This document shows, piece after piece, positions 33,543 to 45,782 of a DNA stretch of 64,000 bases. A program made the position numbers and the translations under genes. The DNA is taken from assembly GCA_949126835.1 (NCBI GenBank), contig OX421508.1, positions 735,001 to 799,000 on the forward strand, in the 5' to 3' direction. Source of the stretch: Anisus vortex. Its lineage: Eukaryota > Mollusca > Gastropoda > Planorbidae. Under the pieces are notes generated by a model. It saw nothing but the letters and a program-made list of their open reading frames with translations. It was not told where the DNA came from and made no database searches. The stretch's first letter is position 1. Each line of letters begins with the position of its first letter.

Positions 33543-33791
33543 ATGAGTCTTGTCGCGTACGTTCAGAGAAAGAGAGGCTTTAATGACGTGATGGATTGCA
33601 CTCAAGGTCGGCAACTCTACATTAATTTAATTAATTCCTTCGCGAGCGATCCCGATCTGTTCCGCGAGCGTGCTGTCGAGGGCGATAACCCAGCGTACTT
33701 TAATGGACTCGATAACTGTTTTGTATACCGACGGGTTTGTACGTATAGTGTAACACGCAATTGTTCTTATCGTAATACTACTTGTAATTAG
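33543..33791 (+). CDS. Orphan 82-residue candidate frame or first exon
   Basis: A frame starting MSLVAYVQRKRGFNDVMDCT with more G+C and more protein-like composition than its surroundings up to about residue 66 (..NCFVYRR). No family is recognised. The part after that is low complexity, so the true exon, if any, may end near 33735 at a weak GT. Two CRE sites lie just upstream. No TATA box or downstream exon was found. It could be chance. Confidence 0.2.
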   Translation: MSLVAYVQRKRGFNDVMDCTQGRQLYINLINSFASDPDLFRERAVEGDNPAYFNGLDNCFVYRRVCTYSVTRNCSYRNTTCN

Positions 33792-34052
33792 TTAGATAAT
33801 GGGCCCTGTCGAACATCATCCATATGGTGCCTACATTGTTACCGCATTGCTGGGGCTTTAAACCGTACTCGCGTTAGAAGGATGCTGAGAATATACCTGG
33901 AAGTGTCGTCTGTTTGAAGTCTGTCCACAATTCTCGTCAGTTTCTCCCTGGTCCATGCTGGAATGTATTGTGTAGAAGTACCGCCCAGTTCAATCTGTGG
34001 TGTGTGCTGACGGGGGTGAGACTAAAGGTATAATGGACTTTATTAATAATGC

Positions 34053-34280
34053 GGCACTTTGGCCGAGCGGAAGCGCGTTTGACTGGCGTACCGAAGGTCC
34101 TGGGTTCGAATCCTGGTGATGTTTTTTTTCCTAGTCTGGAGTGTGTCCCGGAGTCTGCCCAGCTCTGATGACTACAGGACTCAAGTTGGGAGTAAAGTAA
34201 AAGCGGCTGTGCATTGTGCTGGTCGCACAATCACCTAGTAGCCACAGAAACTGGTGAGCGCTGCTCCACCGGCCTCTATT
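34053..34280 (+). mobile_element. SINE family S1, best tRNA-like head
   Basis: Head (34053-34122): box A 'tggccgagcggaagcgcgtt', box B 'gggttcgaatcc'. The middle holds 'gtctgcccagctctgatg', the body 'aaagcggctgtgcattgtg', and a shortened 3' end 'ccacagaaactggtgagcgc'. It is the clearest copy for folding the head against host tRNAs. Confidence 0.9.
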
Positions 34281-34654
34281 ATCAACAACCGTGTTGTTAC
34301 ATTTTTCTCTCTTCTATTTTCAAATATCAGAAGTTGTACTCGGGTTATCAAGTGATGACACGGTGTTATGAAAATAACTGCCTGAGCTCATATCATTCTT
34401 AGTGTCTCTTTCTTGATACTTGCCTTTATCGCAAGTACACGCACATACACACACACACATATACACACACACACAGGGCGCAAATACAAGGCGCGTAACA
34501 TATTTTGTCTTAAAAGGAAGAAACAAATAGACGAGCGCGTGTATAAACACACACTAGTAAATAGACAATGTTTAGACACACACTCACTTACACCCTTACA
34601 TCCGCCTCGGCTAAATATAGATAAAAGAAAACAACAACAAAAGTTTTTTCTTAA

Positions 34655-34808
34655 GCATTATCTTATGTTATATATTACAGACGCTCCTTCTATAAAGACG
34701 ATTATTGCGTCCTAACCACGTTCGCGGTTTGAGTCTAGTCCTGCATTTCTACTAGTGTTTTAAATGATATTAAGTTACTGGTTTGTTCAGAAACCCAGTA
34801 AAAGCCCT
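34655..34808 (-). mobile_element. LINE 3' end, directly before the 32-bp array
   Basis: 'atattacagacgctccttct', 'gtttgagtctagtcctgca' and 'gatattaagttactggtttg' match in reverse the 3' end of the LINE fragments at 52090 and 56175. It stops within a few bases of the first 32-bp unit. Confidence 0.7.
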
Positions 34809-34813
34809 ACAGC

Positions 34814-37010
34814 CATGCGGGCGACCCTTGTTCATGCCCAACAGCAATGCGGGCGACCCTTGTTCATGCCCAACAGCCCTGCGGGCGACCCTTGTTCATG
34901 CCCAACAGCCATGCGGGCGACCCTTGTTCACGCCCAACGGCCATGCGGGCGACCCTTGTTCACGCCCAACGGCCATGCCGGCGACCCTTGTTCACGCCCA
35001 ACAGCCATGCGGGCGACCCTTGTTCACGCCCAACAGCCATGCGGGCGACCCTTGTTCACGCCCAACAGCCATGCGGGCGACCCTTGTTCACGCCCAACAG
35101 CCATGCGGGCGACCCTTGTTCATGCCCAACAGCCATGCGGGCGACCCTTGTTCATGACCAACAGCCATGCGGGCGACCCTTGTTCATGACCAACAGCCAT
35201 GTGGGCGACCCTTGTTCATGCCCAACAGCCATGCGGGCGACCCTTGTTCATGCCCAACAGCCATGCGGGCGACCCTTGTTCACGCCCAACAGCCATGCGG
35301 GCGACCCTTGTTCACGCCCAACAGCCATGCGGGCGACCCTTGTTCACGCCCAACAGCAATGCGGGCGACCCTTGTTCATGCCCAACAGCCATGCGGGCGA
35401 CTCTTGTTCGATCCCCAACAGCCATGCGGGCGACCTTTGTTCATGCCCAACAGCCTCGCGGGCGACCCTTGTTCATGCCCAACAGCCATGCGGGCGACCC
35501 TTGTTCATGCCCAACAGCCATGCGGGAGACCCTTGTTCGATCCCCAACAGCCATGCGGGCGACCCTTGTTCATGCCCAACAGCCAAGCGGGCGACCCTTG
35601 TTCATGTCCAACAGCCATGCGGGCGACCCTTGTTCACGCCCAACAGCCATGCGGGCGACCCTTGTTCATGCCCAACAGCCATGCGGGCGACCCTTGTTCA
35701 CGCCCAACAGCCATGCGGGCGACCCTTGTTCATGCACAACAGCCATGCGGGCGACCCTTGTTCACGCCCAACGGACATGCGGGCGACCCTTGTTCACGCC
35801 CAACGGCCATGCCGGCGACCCTTGTTCACTCCCAACAGCCATGCGGGCGACCCTTGTTCACGCCCAACAGCCATGCGGGCGACCCTTGTTCATGCCCAAC
35901 AGCCATGCGGGCGACCCTTGTTCACGCCCAACAGCCATGCGGGCGACCCTTGTTCATGCCCAACAGCCATGCGGGCGACCCTTGTTCACGCCCAACGGCC
36001 ATGCGGGCGACCCTTGTTCACGCCCAACGGCCATGCCGGCGACCCTTGTTCACGCCCAACAGCCATGCGGGCGACCCTTGTTCACGCCCAACAGCCATGC
36101 GGGCGACCCTTGTTCACGCCCAACAGCCATGCGGGCGACCCTTGTTCATGCCCAACAGCCATGCGGGCGACCCTTGTTCATGCCCAACAGCCATGCGGGC
36201 GACCCTTGTTCATGACCAACAGCCATGCGGGCGACCCTTGTTCATGCCCAACAGCCATGCGGGCGACCCTTGTTCATGCCCAACAGCCATGCGGGCGACC
36301 CTTGTTCATGCCCAACAGCCATGCGGGCGACCCTTGTTCATGCCCAACAGCCATGCGGGCGACCCTTGTTCATGCCCAACAGCCATGCGGGCGACCCTTG
36401 TTCGATCCCCAACAGCCATGCGGGCGACCTTTGTTCATGCCCAACAGCCTCGCGGGCGACCCTTGTTCATGCCCAACAGCCATGCGGGCGACCCTTGTTC
36501 ATGCCCAACAGCCATGCGGGCGACCCTTGTTCATGACCAACAGCCATGCGGGCGACCCTTGTTCATGCCCAACAGCCATGCGGGCGACCCTTGTTCATGA
36601 CCAACAGCCATGCGGGCGACCCTTGTTCATGCCCAACAGCCATGCGGGCGACCCTTGTTCATGTCCAACAGCCATGCGGGCGACCCTTGTTCATGCCCAA
36701 CAGCCATGCGGGCGACCCTTGTTCATGCCCAACAGCCATGCGGGCGACCCTTGTTCATGCCCAACAGCCATGCGGGCGACCCTTGTTCATGCCCAACAGC
36801 CATGCGGGCGACCCTTGTTCGATCCCCAACAGCCATGCGGGCGACCTTTGTTCATGCCCAACAGCCTCGCGGGCGACCCTTGTTCATGCTCAACAGCCAT
36901 GCGGGCGACCCTTGTTCATGCCCAACAGCCATGCGGGCGACCCTTGTTCGATCCCCAACAGCCATGCGGGCGACCCTTGTTCGATCCCCAACAGCCATGC
37001 GGGCGACCCT
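34814..37010. repeat. 32-bp minisatellite derived from a tRNA-like B-box region
   Basis: About 68 units of 'catgcgggcgacccttgttc' plus 'atgcccaacagc'. A few units are 33 bp and read 'gttcgatccccaacagc'. That 33-bp form closely resembles the box B part of family H elements (4410: catacgggcgacctgggtccgattccccactg, compared in pieces). Variants (cgg/agc, tga/tgc, cacg/catg) recur in the same order, showing block duplications. Because 32 shifts frame each unit, three units repeat every 32 residues and long Arg/Pro/Cys-rich frames result; these are not genes. Confidence 0.95.
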
Positions 37011-37012
37011 TT

Positions 37013-37285
37013 TTTTTAACTTTTTTTTTCCTGACATTTTAGAAAAGCTTCAAGTCTTAAAATTATTTACAATCTTTAAAAAAAAAATAATGGAAAAGTT
37101 ATCAGTGGGGAATCGAACCCAAGTCAGTACGCATGGCAGTCGGATACGCTTACCACTCAGCTACACAGGACACGTGCAGAAATGAGATCACAAAAGTAAA
37201 ATATGAGACAATAAAGTCACGTGTCTTTAAATTAACCAATGGGGATCGGAATGCACACACGCACACAGTCTAAATGATATATATA
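37013..37285 (-). mobile_element. Family H element, minus strand (copy 3)
   Basis: In reverse: 'gattccccattgg..' landmarks (+ strand aaccaatggggatcgg), 'gtcacgtgtctttaaattaa', a tRNA-like module with box B 'gggttcgattccccac' and a box A-like 'tagctgagtggtaag', and 'aaagattgtaa'. The left end breaks at a T run that joins the 32-bp array. The 5' end is TCTATATATATC on the minus strand. Confidence 0.8.
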
Positions 37286-39687
37286 GAGTTCGTTTTTTTT
37301 CTTCTGTCCTTCCTTCTGTCTATTTGTCTGTATGTTCGTCTACCTATATGCCTGTCCGTTTGTCTATTAAGATGTCAATCTACATAATCTTCCCGTGTAT
37401 ATCTGAAAAGGGATTGTGTCGACAGTAAAAATCCATGCTAGATTTCTCCCTTCCCCCTCCCTCTCTCCCATCTTTAGATTCGCATTTAACTACTTGAAAT
37501 AAAATTAAATTTAAAAAAAACAACAACAACACAATTTTATCATGGTTTAAATCCAGAGAACCTTCAGTTTGATAGACCAGAACTCTACCGATAAACCGCA
37601 TCACCCCCGTTCATCAACAGATAAAACTCCCAGATACATTCCCTCACAACACTCTCAGCGGCGTCTACAATTTTTTTTAAATACACTGTTGTTGCATTTC
37701 TTGGTCCATTTATCAAAATGTTGTAGTTCTGTGAAGGGGAATGGGGTGGAGGGGTGAGATGTGTGTCTAGGGGGGGTACGGGGGGGGGGAGTATGTCTAT
37801 CACAGTTCATTTAAGTACTGACCGACGCATCCAGTAAGACAAGAGCGAGGGAGCTATCGGGTCAAACCTCCCCCACGCCCATCTACCCACCCACTCCCAA
37901 AACTCTTCCTTGTTACGGGGTATCCGATTTGATCGTCTGCACTCCCCCCCCCCCCCCACCGACTGTTCCTTCGCTGATAGAGAGAACCAGGTAAACTACT
38001 TCTGTAACCCCCAAAAACAACAATAAAACTACACACACACATACACACACATACACATGCCACTTACACCCAATAACACTAAATAAAAAGAAAAAAAAAG
38101 TATTTCCAACTTGTATGATTCCGCAAGATTTATTTCACGGTTTTACGCTCGGAAAAATATTTCCTGCTAACTCGTCAAATGCAGAAAAATGCCAAACAAA
38201 GTTCTTAGTTTTTTTTCAAACAAAACAAAAGAAACAAAAACTGGAGTTTGTTTTCGGTCACGTGAAAGATTGTTTTTTTTTAAAACAAAGTAAAAATAGT
38301 TTGTTTTTTTTTTGCAAATTTAAGTACAATGTTTGGGAGGTGGGGAGGGAGAGGTGGGGAGGGGGTTGGATAATAGATGGATGTCCCGAGTCACGTGGTT
38401 TAGTTAACTAACTTCTGCTGCTGCTGCGCGAGCTTCTATATCGAGAGAACTGATAGTGTTGAGGATTTTGTTTTGTTACGACATTCTGTGGATTCCCGCG
38501 AGATATTGTGTCTGTTTGTGTGTAGGTTTGAGTGGCTAATCAAATATTGTTCATATTGTTGTGATAGAAATTGTGGCTTTTTTGTTTGCAAAATCGTGGC
38601 TTTTTGTTTTCATTGGCAAGGTCAAAAATCTATTGCTAAACTCTGCTGTTTGTTAGCTCCGTCATGGCATCAGAAAAGTAGTTCTAAATTTTAGTTCTTG
38701 GTACGTCATCAGGGGGAGAGGGGCGAGTATTCAAATATTTGGAAAGTAATCGTCTGCTGTTGTTGATAGTTATCAGGGATCATGCGGCCTCCTGGAATTT
38801 CAGGAGTTCTTGGAATTTAAAAGCTCATGGAAAAGCCCAGAAATTTTAATATTGCTCCTGAAATCTGATATTTTGATGTGTTTTTTTTTTCAAAAATAGT
38901 TTGTGTTTTGCGTAGGCCAACAAGAATTAGTCTTTTGAAGCCAATAGTCCAAAGTTAAAGAAATTGGTGACTCTCACTTTTTGTGTTCTATTTCAACATT
39001 TTTTCTAACCTCTTGAATTATTTCTCCTGCCTATGACTGACTATGTTGTTAAGGAATATATTTGTTTTTCATCATTGTGTCGTAAACGCCTGAAATTTTA
39101 CTTTGTCTGCTGAAAGTTGTGTTTAATGGTCAGGCTGACATTTGTCTTGTCTAGCTTTTAGGGAACAAAAAAAATAAATGTAGAGTCCATTTAGATCGAC
39201 CTCCCTGTAATTTTCACAAACTCAGTAGTTACGCCTATGTAAGTTTTAACTCCAAGCTGATTGGACAATGAAATAAAAGGCGATTCATGCAACAAAAGTT
39301 GGATATTTTCATCCATGGATTTGTTACTGTGTTTCAAAGTTGCCATGGATCAGAGTCTGGATTACACGTTTTGGATTCAAGGCTGTATTCGGTGTAGTGG
39401 ATAGTATTCGGTGTAGTGGATACAACTGTCTAGAGTTTGTGTGTGTATCTGTGGTCGTGTTTTCTGAGCCTTCAGGATGGATGCAGGCAGGGTTGCCAGG
39501 GACTGGATGGTCACTTTGAATGACCTAGATGTAATCAGGCACGTTTGGAAATATGTCACCATGGTGAGATAACTCATTCTGTTCAGTCTGACAATTCTAA
39601 TGTGTCTATCATCTAACCATCTGTCTATCTATATGTATGTCTATCTATCTGTATGTCTATCTATCCATCTTTCTGTCTATCTTCTAA
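37286..39687. other. Intergenic, no gene seen
   Basis: Mixed sequence with C and G runs (near 37771-37790 and 37943-37958), poly-T and poly-A tracts, and a short (CTAT)n tract near 39620-39680. No coding exon or element was recognised. Confidence 0.5.
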
Positions 39688-40292
39688 CCAGCTAAAGTCC
39701 CCGGTGTTGCCCGGAGAAAAATTAAATAGGCCTGTATAAGCTACAGATAAACATTTCATAAACTACAATGAACAAAACGATATAGGCTAGAAGTAATAAT
39801 TTTAAAAATATAATTATTAGATTTATTTACTGAAAACCTTTTAGGAAAGTTTTAAGTCCTAAAATCCTTACAATCTTAAAAAAAAAGTTACATTAATTAA
39901 TGGCATTGAAAGAAAAAAAATTAAAGCTATCAGTGGGGAATCGAACCCAGATCGCCCGCTTGGCAGTTAACACGTCAGTTTTGTATCACTGACCTCTCTA
40001 GGCCTATATAGCTAATATAGTGTCTAATAGTATTCCTGAATAATATTCGTCAATAAGGATAATAATATCGGACAATAAATTAATATTGTTTTAAAGTTTT
40101 CTTTTAATAACTTTGTAAATAAAATGCATTCAAATCAGTTTGGCTTGATATACTATTATCTGGCAAGCCATTCATTAAATCATGCCAATTTGGACATCTC
40201 CTTTCCGCACTTTAACATTTGACGTGTTTTCAAATTGACCAATGGGGATTGGTTTAGCCTACCTATGAACACGGACTTTTTATATCGAGAGC
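39688..40292 (-). mobile_element. Family H element, near-complete minus copy (copy 4)
   Basis: Reading the minus strand: start TCTCGATATAAAAAGTCC; 'aatccccattggtcaatttg'; a degraded box A; 'gggttcgattccccactg' box B; 'aagattgtaaggattt'; 'tgtttatctgtagcttatac'; then the terminus ccgggcaacaccgggg + actttagCTGG followed by T. TC at the start, a GC-rich hairpin-like terminus and CTRR^T fit a non-autonomous Helitron. About 600 bp, noncoding. Confidence 0.7.
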
Positions 40293-40395
40293 TTATCCAT
40301 CTGTCTATTTTCTATCCATCTATTTATCTATCCGTTTGTCTTTCTATTGTCTGACTTTCTATCTATTTTGTCTATCTTTCCTTCTATATGTGTAT

Positions 40396-40696
40396 TTATC
40401 TATGTATCTATTTCTATTTAAATAAATGTAGCCTATAGAATGTATCTATCTATGTATCTATGTATCTATTTCTATTTAAATAAATGTAGCCTATAGAATG
40501 TATCTATCTATGTATCTATGTATCTATGTATCTATTTCTATTTAAATAAATGTAGCCTATAGAATGTATCTATCTATGTATCTATGTATCTATGTAACTA
40601 TTTCTATTTAAATAAATGTAGCCTATAGAATGTATCTATCTATGTATCTATGTATCTATTTCTATTTAAATAAATGTAGCCTATAGAATGTATCTA
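40396..40696. repeat. ~55-64-bp tandem repeat, 5 copies
   Basis: Each unit has a constant part 'tttctatttaaataaatgta' + 'gcctatagaatg' and a variable (tatctatg)n microsatellite part, so unit length varies by 4 or 8 bases. Confidence 0.93.
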
Positions 40697-42852
40697 TCGC
40701 TAATTGCACCAAAAATTTTTGTTTCTTGTATTTAATTTTTCAAAACTAATCTACCTAGAGATTCAGATCCATCAAATTTGTTATGTAAAAGTTCAGCCTT
40801 TGTTTCGATCAGTCTCTCCGCCTTAAATTTTTACAAATATTTTATCCTTTCATTATATATATATTTATAAATATATGTACTTATTTATATAATGGGTATC
40901 GCACTGACTGGTGAATGGAGTCAAGCTTTCGCCAATAGGTTGGGCCAAAGTTCGGACACTGGTCAATCTTTCTTGACCTACTTCTGTTCAGTCAACCTGG
41001 TCTCTTTTGACAGACTTCGGCAAATATATTATTCTGGTCGAATCACTGTAAATTTGGCATTGGTAAATTCGGCCACATTATTTTCGGCAAGGTAATGTTG
41101 GCAAATGTAACATTTCTGTCTTTTACACAAGTAAATACAAAATGATTCTTTACAAGTGTCCCTAATACTTCACTTAAGGGACCCCCATATTAACTTAATC
41201 TTCCACGCAGACAACCTAGTCTCAAGCCATGAACTACATTTAGTATACAAGAGTGTAATCTGTAATCATATCACCAGTTTCAATAAAAACAGTAGATATT
41301 ATACGTTTGCCAATTTTACCGCTTCGTGAGTTTTGCCGAATTTATCTTTGCCTAAAATAATAATAATAATAATATTTGTATAGCGTTACCAACAAACATA
41401 ATGTAAGCTCAGAGCGCATTTAACATACAACTAAGAACACGGATATTACTCTAGGCTAGGAGACAAGTCTAACTGATGATATAAAAAAATCAAATAAATG
41501 TAGCATTTACCGAGCACCATTCTGGCCAGGTATTTCTACTTCTGTATCTGTGTATGAATTTCCCCACGAAAACAAAAAAACAACATTCTAACAACCGCAC
41601 GATAAAAGTGTAAACGTATGTAACTCCTTACGTGCTTTTACGAATATTTACGAGTATTTACTATCAATAACCTCTCAAAGGTACAATGATTATTTCATTG
41701 ATTGTTGTAATATTAATCTCTCTGTTTATCTGCCGTAACAACCTAATCTCATTATGATTTCCGTAAAAAATTACGATTTTTTGTTCATTTTAAAACTCGT
41801 AAAATATTAGACCTACGTGTTAAGATTTCAGTATATTAGATATTAGAATATAATTATTAGAATATAAAATATTAGAATGTCATTGTAAACTGGTACTTCC
41901 GAGGTTTAAGTTCTACGAGTTTTTTAAATTTATTTTGCTACTGTGCACCTTTAGATGCGAATCGTGTAGTGCAGACGTCTCATAGTTTCTTGTGTTTTTA
42001 TTCGTCTGTTTACTGTGATGTTAAGTAGCCACGAGGAGGAAAGGACTGATAAGGAACAATCTTTTATCACTCGGCGGCCGGTTCGGTTGCACTTGAAGAC
42101 TTGCTCGTTCCACTACCGCCACTACCACCACTGGCTGCCGTATCATTCGGTATGATACACGTTTTTAACCTTACGACGTAGAGAGTAATTCACGTGAGGG
42201 AGGGAGAGAGAGAAGGAGGGATGTAAAGAGGTATGAATAGAGGGGGGCGGGGGTTAATGAGGGCAGCCAGTCTGGATGTGAGCCCAGGGTACGGTTTGAG
42301 GGCGTAGAGGGTGCCGCTGATGACAACACCACGTGAGAAAGAATGAGAAAGAGAGAGAGAGAGAAACACCCTGTGCGTTTCAAACTATAGCTGGCACGTT
42401 GGAGTGTCTGACCCTGGCCGAGGCGCAATCGTGCACAAGGAGGGCCAGCTGTTTCTTTGAGGACGTTCTGCATTGCGTCATGGTAAAACGAACCGGTATA
42501 GCATGTGTGTGGTGGGTGTGTATGGGGAGGGGGGAGTCAGGGGGTTGTCCAGTACAGGAGGCGAACACAAAACACGTCGGTGTAAAAAACAACAACCCTT
42601 CCCCGCCCCCTTACACTAGAGTATCATAATGAAGGTGGTGGGTGGTCTATGTTGTAGCCAGTGTTGGGGTTTTGATTGTCAAAGCTCCAGGGTTCACGCC
42701 CTTTTCAAACGTACAAGGATACAAGCAGACGGAGTGAGTGTGTGTTGCCAAGCCACGTCTGCCCACTGTCTACCAGTGTTATACGTTGTATATAGAATGT
42801 GACTATTTCCTCAGCATTTGTCGGCATGAGGAAATTAAAGATGGTCGTTTTG
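40697..42852. other. Intergenic, no supported gene
   Basis: Degenerate repeats of 'ttcggcaaa..ttgcc' type occur near 40980-41345. A copy of the 'tagcg..gctcagagcgc' repeat core (family S2-like) lies near 41355-41430. 42000-42630 is more GC-rich with (AG)n near 42340-42362 and could include an upstream regulatory region or exon of the kinase gene, but I cannot identify one. Confidence 0.4.
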
Positions 42853-43064
42853 CAAGGAGTCGGCTACCTTTAGATGACAGTGTGTGCCAAATTAGAGTTT
42901 CTAATTCATTCAGCGTGCCAACAATAAAAAAGTCACTTTGTTGTAGCAACCCATTTCTTGTAAAATAAATTCTTTTAATTGCCTATTCGGTAGTCTTCCG
43001 TGCACCATTGATAATTGCTCTGCGTGCCAAGCTCGGCACGCGTGGCATGGGTTGTCGGCTGTTG
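42853..43064. mobile_element. hAT-type MITE (family M), degraded
   Basis: Left end caaggagtcggctacctt, inner 'cagcgtgccaacaat' and 'tgcgtgccaagctcgg', and right end 'gggttgtcggctgttg' correspond to the family M layout. Terminal repeats are degraded. Confidence 0.5.
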
Positions 43065-44442
43065 GTCATTTCTATAGCACGACTCCTCCTGTTGTTACAT
43101 TTAGCATGCCCAGTTCTCTGTCGTCCACAAAAAATTATTGTAAGTTTAATCTGAAATTTCTATGGATCAAATTCAGCGCGCCATCTGGTTTCCTGCATAT
43201 TCAAAATTCACATGCACACAAGAAGAACAAATCCTTATAATAAAAAAAAAATTTGACCAACTTTTTACTTCTGATTTCTCCCCCCTGATTTGATTCTCTA
43301 AATTACGGCCACACGCGGTTGCTATTTTTAGCCAATCATTTTTGTGTTTGTTTTCCCACTGCAAATAATTTGTTAGAATTGAGTTTTTTGTTATTCTCAT
43401 CTTGACACATTGTTTTCTTGTGGTTTCCATGAAGTCTAAATGGTTGGTGCAAAAAAATGAGGGAGTCCGGAAAAAGCAACACGAAAAAAAAAAATTATTA
43501 CAAAAAAATAATTTAAAAAAAAACGAAATCAAAGAACGGGAGGCGATGTGCTAATTATAGAACATACGTCATTGGCTGAGTTTAGGGGAATTCCCAATGC
43601 TATCTCTAGTGCATTTAGTTTTCGTGTTGTAGTTTAATACTCTCCCCCCCCCCTTCTCCCCAAGCCACTCCCGACTCCCGGGGTGGCCAATCCCAGAAGT
43701 GGGGAGGATCGTGATGTCGCCACCCGAGATTGCAGCTCGACGTGACCGGTTCTCTTCCCACCGGGCCCTTGATCGTGACCTTCATTTGTTGTCCGTATCA
43801 TTTAAACTGACAGTTTGTGCATCAGTTTGTCTGTTTGTGTTCAAATTTGTCCTCTGCAGAAATCTTTTGCCAGAAATCTGGAGTGCGTGAATGGCTTCAT
43901 ATATTAATGCATCGGTCACGAACTTAAAACAAAAACAACCGAAAACAAATTTCATCTTTGAACATTGTTGTCCCCGTCATCCCCCCTCCCCCTCGTAATT
44001 TCTCTCACCATTCCTCCCCTCGCCAACTCCCTCGGGTAATGAGGCCGAGAGTGCGTTGTTTTTACTAAACGAGAGTTTGGCGTCGATTGTCCTCTTGGGG
44101 GATGAGGTGTGGAGGGCTGTTTCACATTAGCCGGAGGTCAATGGCGATTTGTGACAACAATAGAGGTTTACACTTCAACCATTCCCAGTGTGTCATTGTC
44201 ATTTCCAGCGGTCGTCACCCTGTCAGTGTCAGATGGACATATCACGATGTGTGTCTAGAGGGAGGTTGGAAAGGGGGAAGGGGGGATACTGTTGTCAAGG
44301 GCAGCGCTCGATGTTATCTCTTGTTTTTGTTTTGTTTTTCAAATTAAAAGTGCGGCGTGAAATCACGAGTTGATCTCCCTTGGTGTACTTATGAATGTGA
44401 TCAAACATTACGCCGTTCTGCACTATATGGGTTTGGGGTGTA
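43065..44442. other. Intergenic, no gene seen
   Basis: Poly-A/T tracts, C runs near 43644-43654, and GC-richer sequence near 43680-43780. No exon recognised. Confidence 0.45.
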
Positions 44443-44655
44443 GGGGCGCGATGGACGAGCGGGTTCAAATCCTGGCGAAGGCTATGATCTGTCCCCGGGG
44501 ACTGGGGGGGGGGGGGGGATGTTCCCGATTCTACCCAGCTCTGATGGATATCAGACTTTAGTTGGGGGGGGGGGGGTAAAGTAAAGGCGGTCGTGCGTTG
44601 TGCTGGCCAAACAATCCCCCAAGTAAGCATTGACTGATGGGATCCTTTACTTACG
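44443..44655 (+). mobile_element. SINE family S1 copy
   Basis: Shortened head with 'gggttcaaatcctgg', middle 'tctacccagctctgatgg', body 'aaaggcggtcgtgcgttgtg' and end 'gatcctttactta'. Two long G runs. Confidence 0.82.
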
Positions 44656-45012
44656 TATGTGTGTATATGTGTGTGTATGTGTGTATGTGTGTGTGTATGT
44701 GTGTGTATGTGTGTATGTGTGTGTAAATGTGTGTGTATGTGTGTGTATGTGTGAGTGTATGTGTGTGTATGTGTGTATGTGTGTGTGTGTGTGTGTGTAT
44801 GTGTGTATGTGTGTGTATATGTGTGTGTATGTGTGTGTATGTGTGTATGTGTGTGTATATGTGTGTGTATGTGTGTGTATGTGTGTGTGTATGTGTGTGT
44901 ATGTGTGTATATGTGTGTGTATGTGTGTATGTGTGTGTATGTGTGTGTATATGTGTGTATGTGTGTGTGTGTATGTGTGTGTATGTGTGTGTATAAGTGT
45001 GTATGTGTATGT
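44656..45012. repeat. (TGTGTGTA)n microsatellite
   Basis: About 350 bp of TG dinucleotides with regular 'tatg' interruptions, starting right at the 3' end of the SINE, a common place for microsatellites to grow. Cys/Val and His/Thr frames through it are not genes. Confidence 0.97.
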
Positions 45013-45366
45013 CCACGGCATGCAAGGGGAGTCTAGTTCCAGCACAATGCACTTCCGGTCTAAACTGACCCCGTAAGATTTACTTTCCTATCTCGATCCT
45101 TAAAACCAGCAATCCATTTAGTAAAATACTAAGTGGGTAGAAGGCTATACATTTGTACTGCCGCCAAAGCGAGAATATATGTCAGTGAGTCTGACCCGTG
45201 ACCTTCAACATGGCCGCCATGAGTCTATATTGCCATCATAATGTGATTGTTGTAAAGATTAAAAAATCTTTTTTTTTTATGTGTACCGGTACTAGGTAAA
45301 ACTGTGAATTTATTTAATATACAAATAATGTGATGAATTTGTTTGAATTATGAATATTTCCTGGTT

Positions 45367-45445
45367 GAAATTGTGTGAGTTGAGATTGTGTGAGTTGAAA
45401 TTGTGTGAGTTGAAATTGTGCATTCTAATGAAATTGTGTATTCTC
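45367..45445. repeat. 15-bp tandem repeat, ~4 copies
   Basis: 'tgtgtgagttgaaat' repeated with minor changes. Confidence 0.85.
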
Positions 45446-45538
45446 GATGTGCGTTTTTGGATCAACCGAATAAATTTGTTGTTTCTATTCCCCTAAACTT
45501 GTCCGCTCCAGTCTGTGCAGCATGCAGTAGATTGCAAC

Positions 45539-45739
45539 CAGGGGTTGGCAAACTTCTTTTGATAATGGCTTACATAAGTAGGAAGTAGGAACTCTAAATC
45601 ATTCAGCGTGCCAACAGTCATCACACATACTCACAAGTTACACTGCTCTAGCTCCCAATTTCTTATAGCAGTCACCTGACGTGCCATTTAAAATGCGTTC
45701 CCCACGTTTGGCGCGCGAGTCGTAGGTTGCCGATTCCTA
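45539..45739. mobile_element. hAT-type MITE (family M)
   Basis: Left end CAGGGGTTGGCAAAC and right end gtaggTTGCCGATTCCTA are inverted repeats. The interior shares 'cattcagcgtgccaacag' and 'gtgccatttaaaatgcg' with other family M copies. No clean 8-bp duplication. Confidence 0.65.
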
Positions 45740-45782
45740 CACTCTAGTCCAACACAAAGGGCGGGTGGAAGGGGAGGGCGGG

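Noticed and set aside
34053..34122. Functional tRNA gene
   Set aside because: A and B boxes are present but the sequence continues into a SINE body and the arms do not form a clean cloverleaf by eye. The same head occurs in several copies.
34764..37185. Long Arg/Pro/Cys-rich frames up to 731 residues
   Set aside because: A 32-bp tandem array without stops gives overlapping frames that repeat every 32 residues. No start context or fold supports a gene.
42018..42160. Possible first exon of the kinase (MLSSHEEERTDKEQSF..)
   Set aside because: Short acidic start is suggestive, but no match to the kinase N-terminus and no convincing donor site were found.
44630..45076. Cys/Val and His/Thr frames
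   Set aside because: Translation of a TG/TGTA microsatellite.
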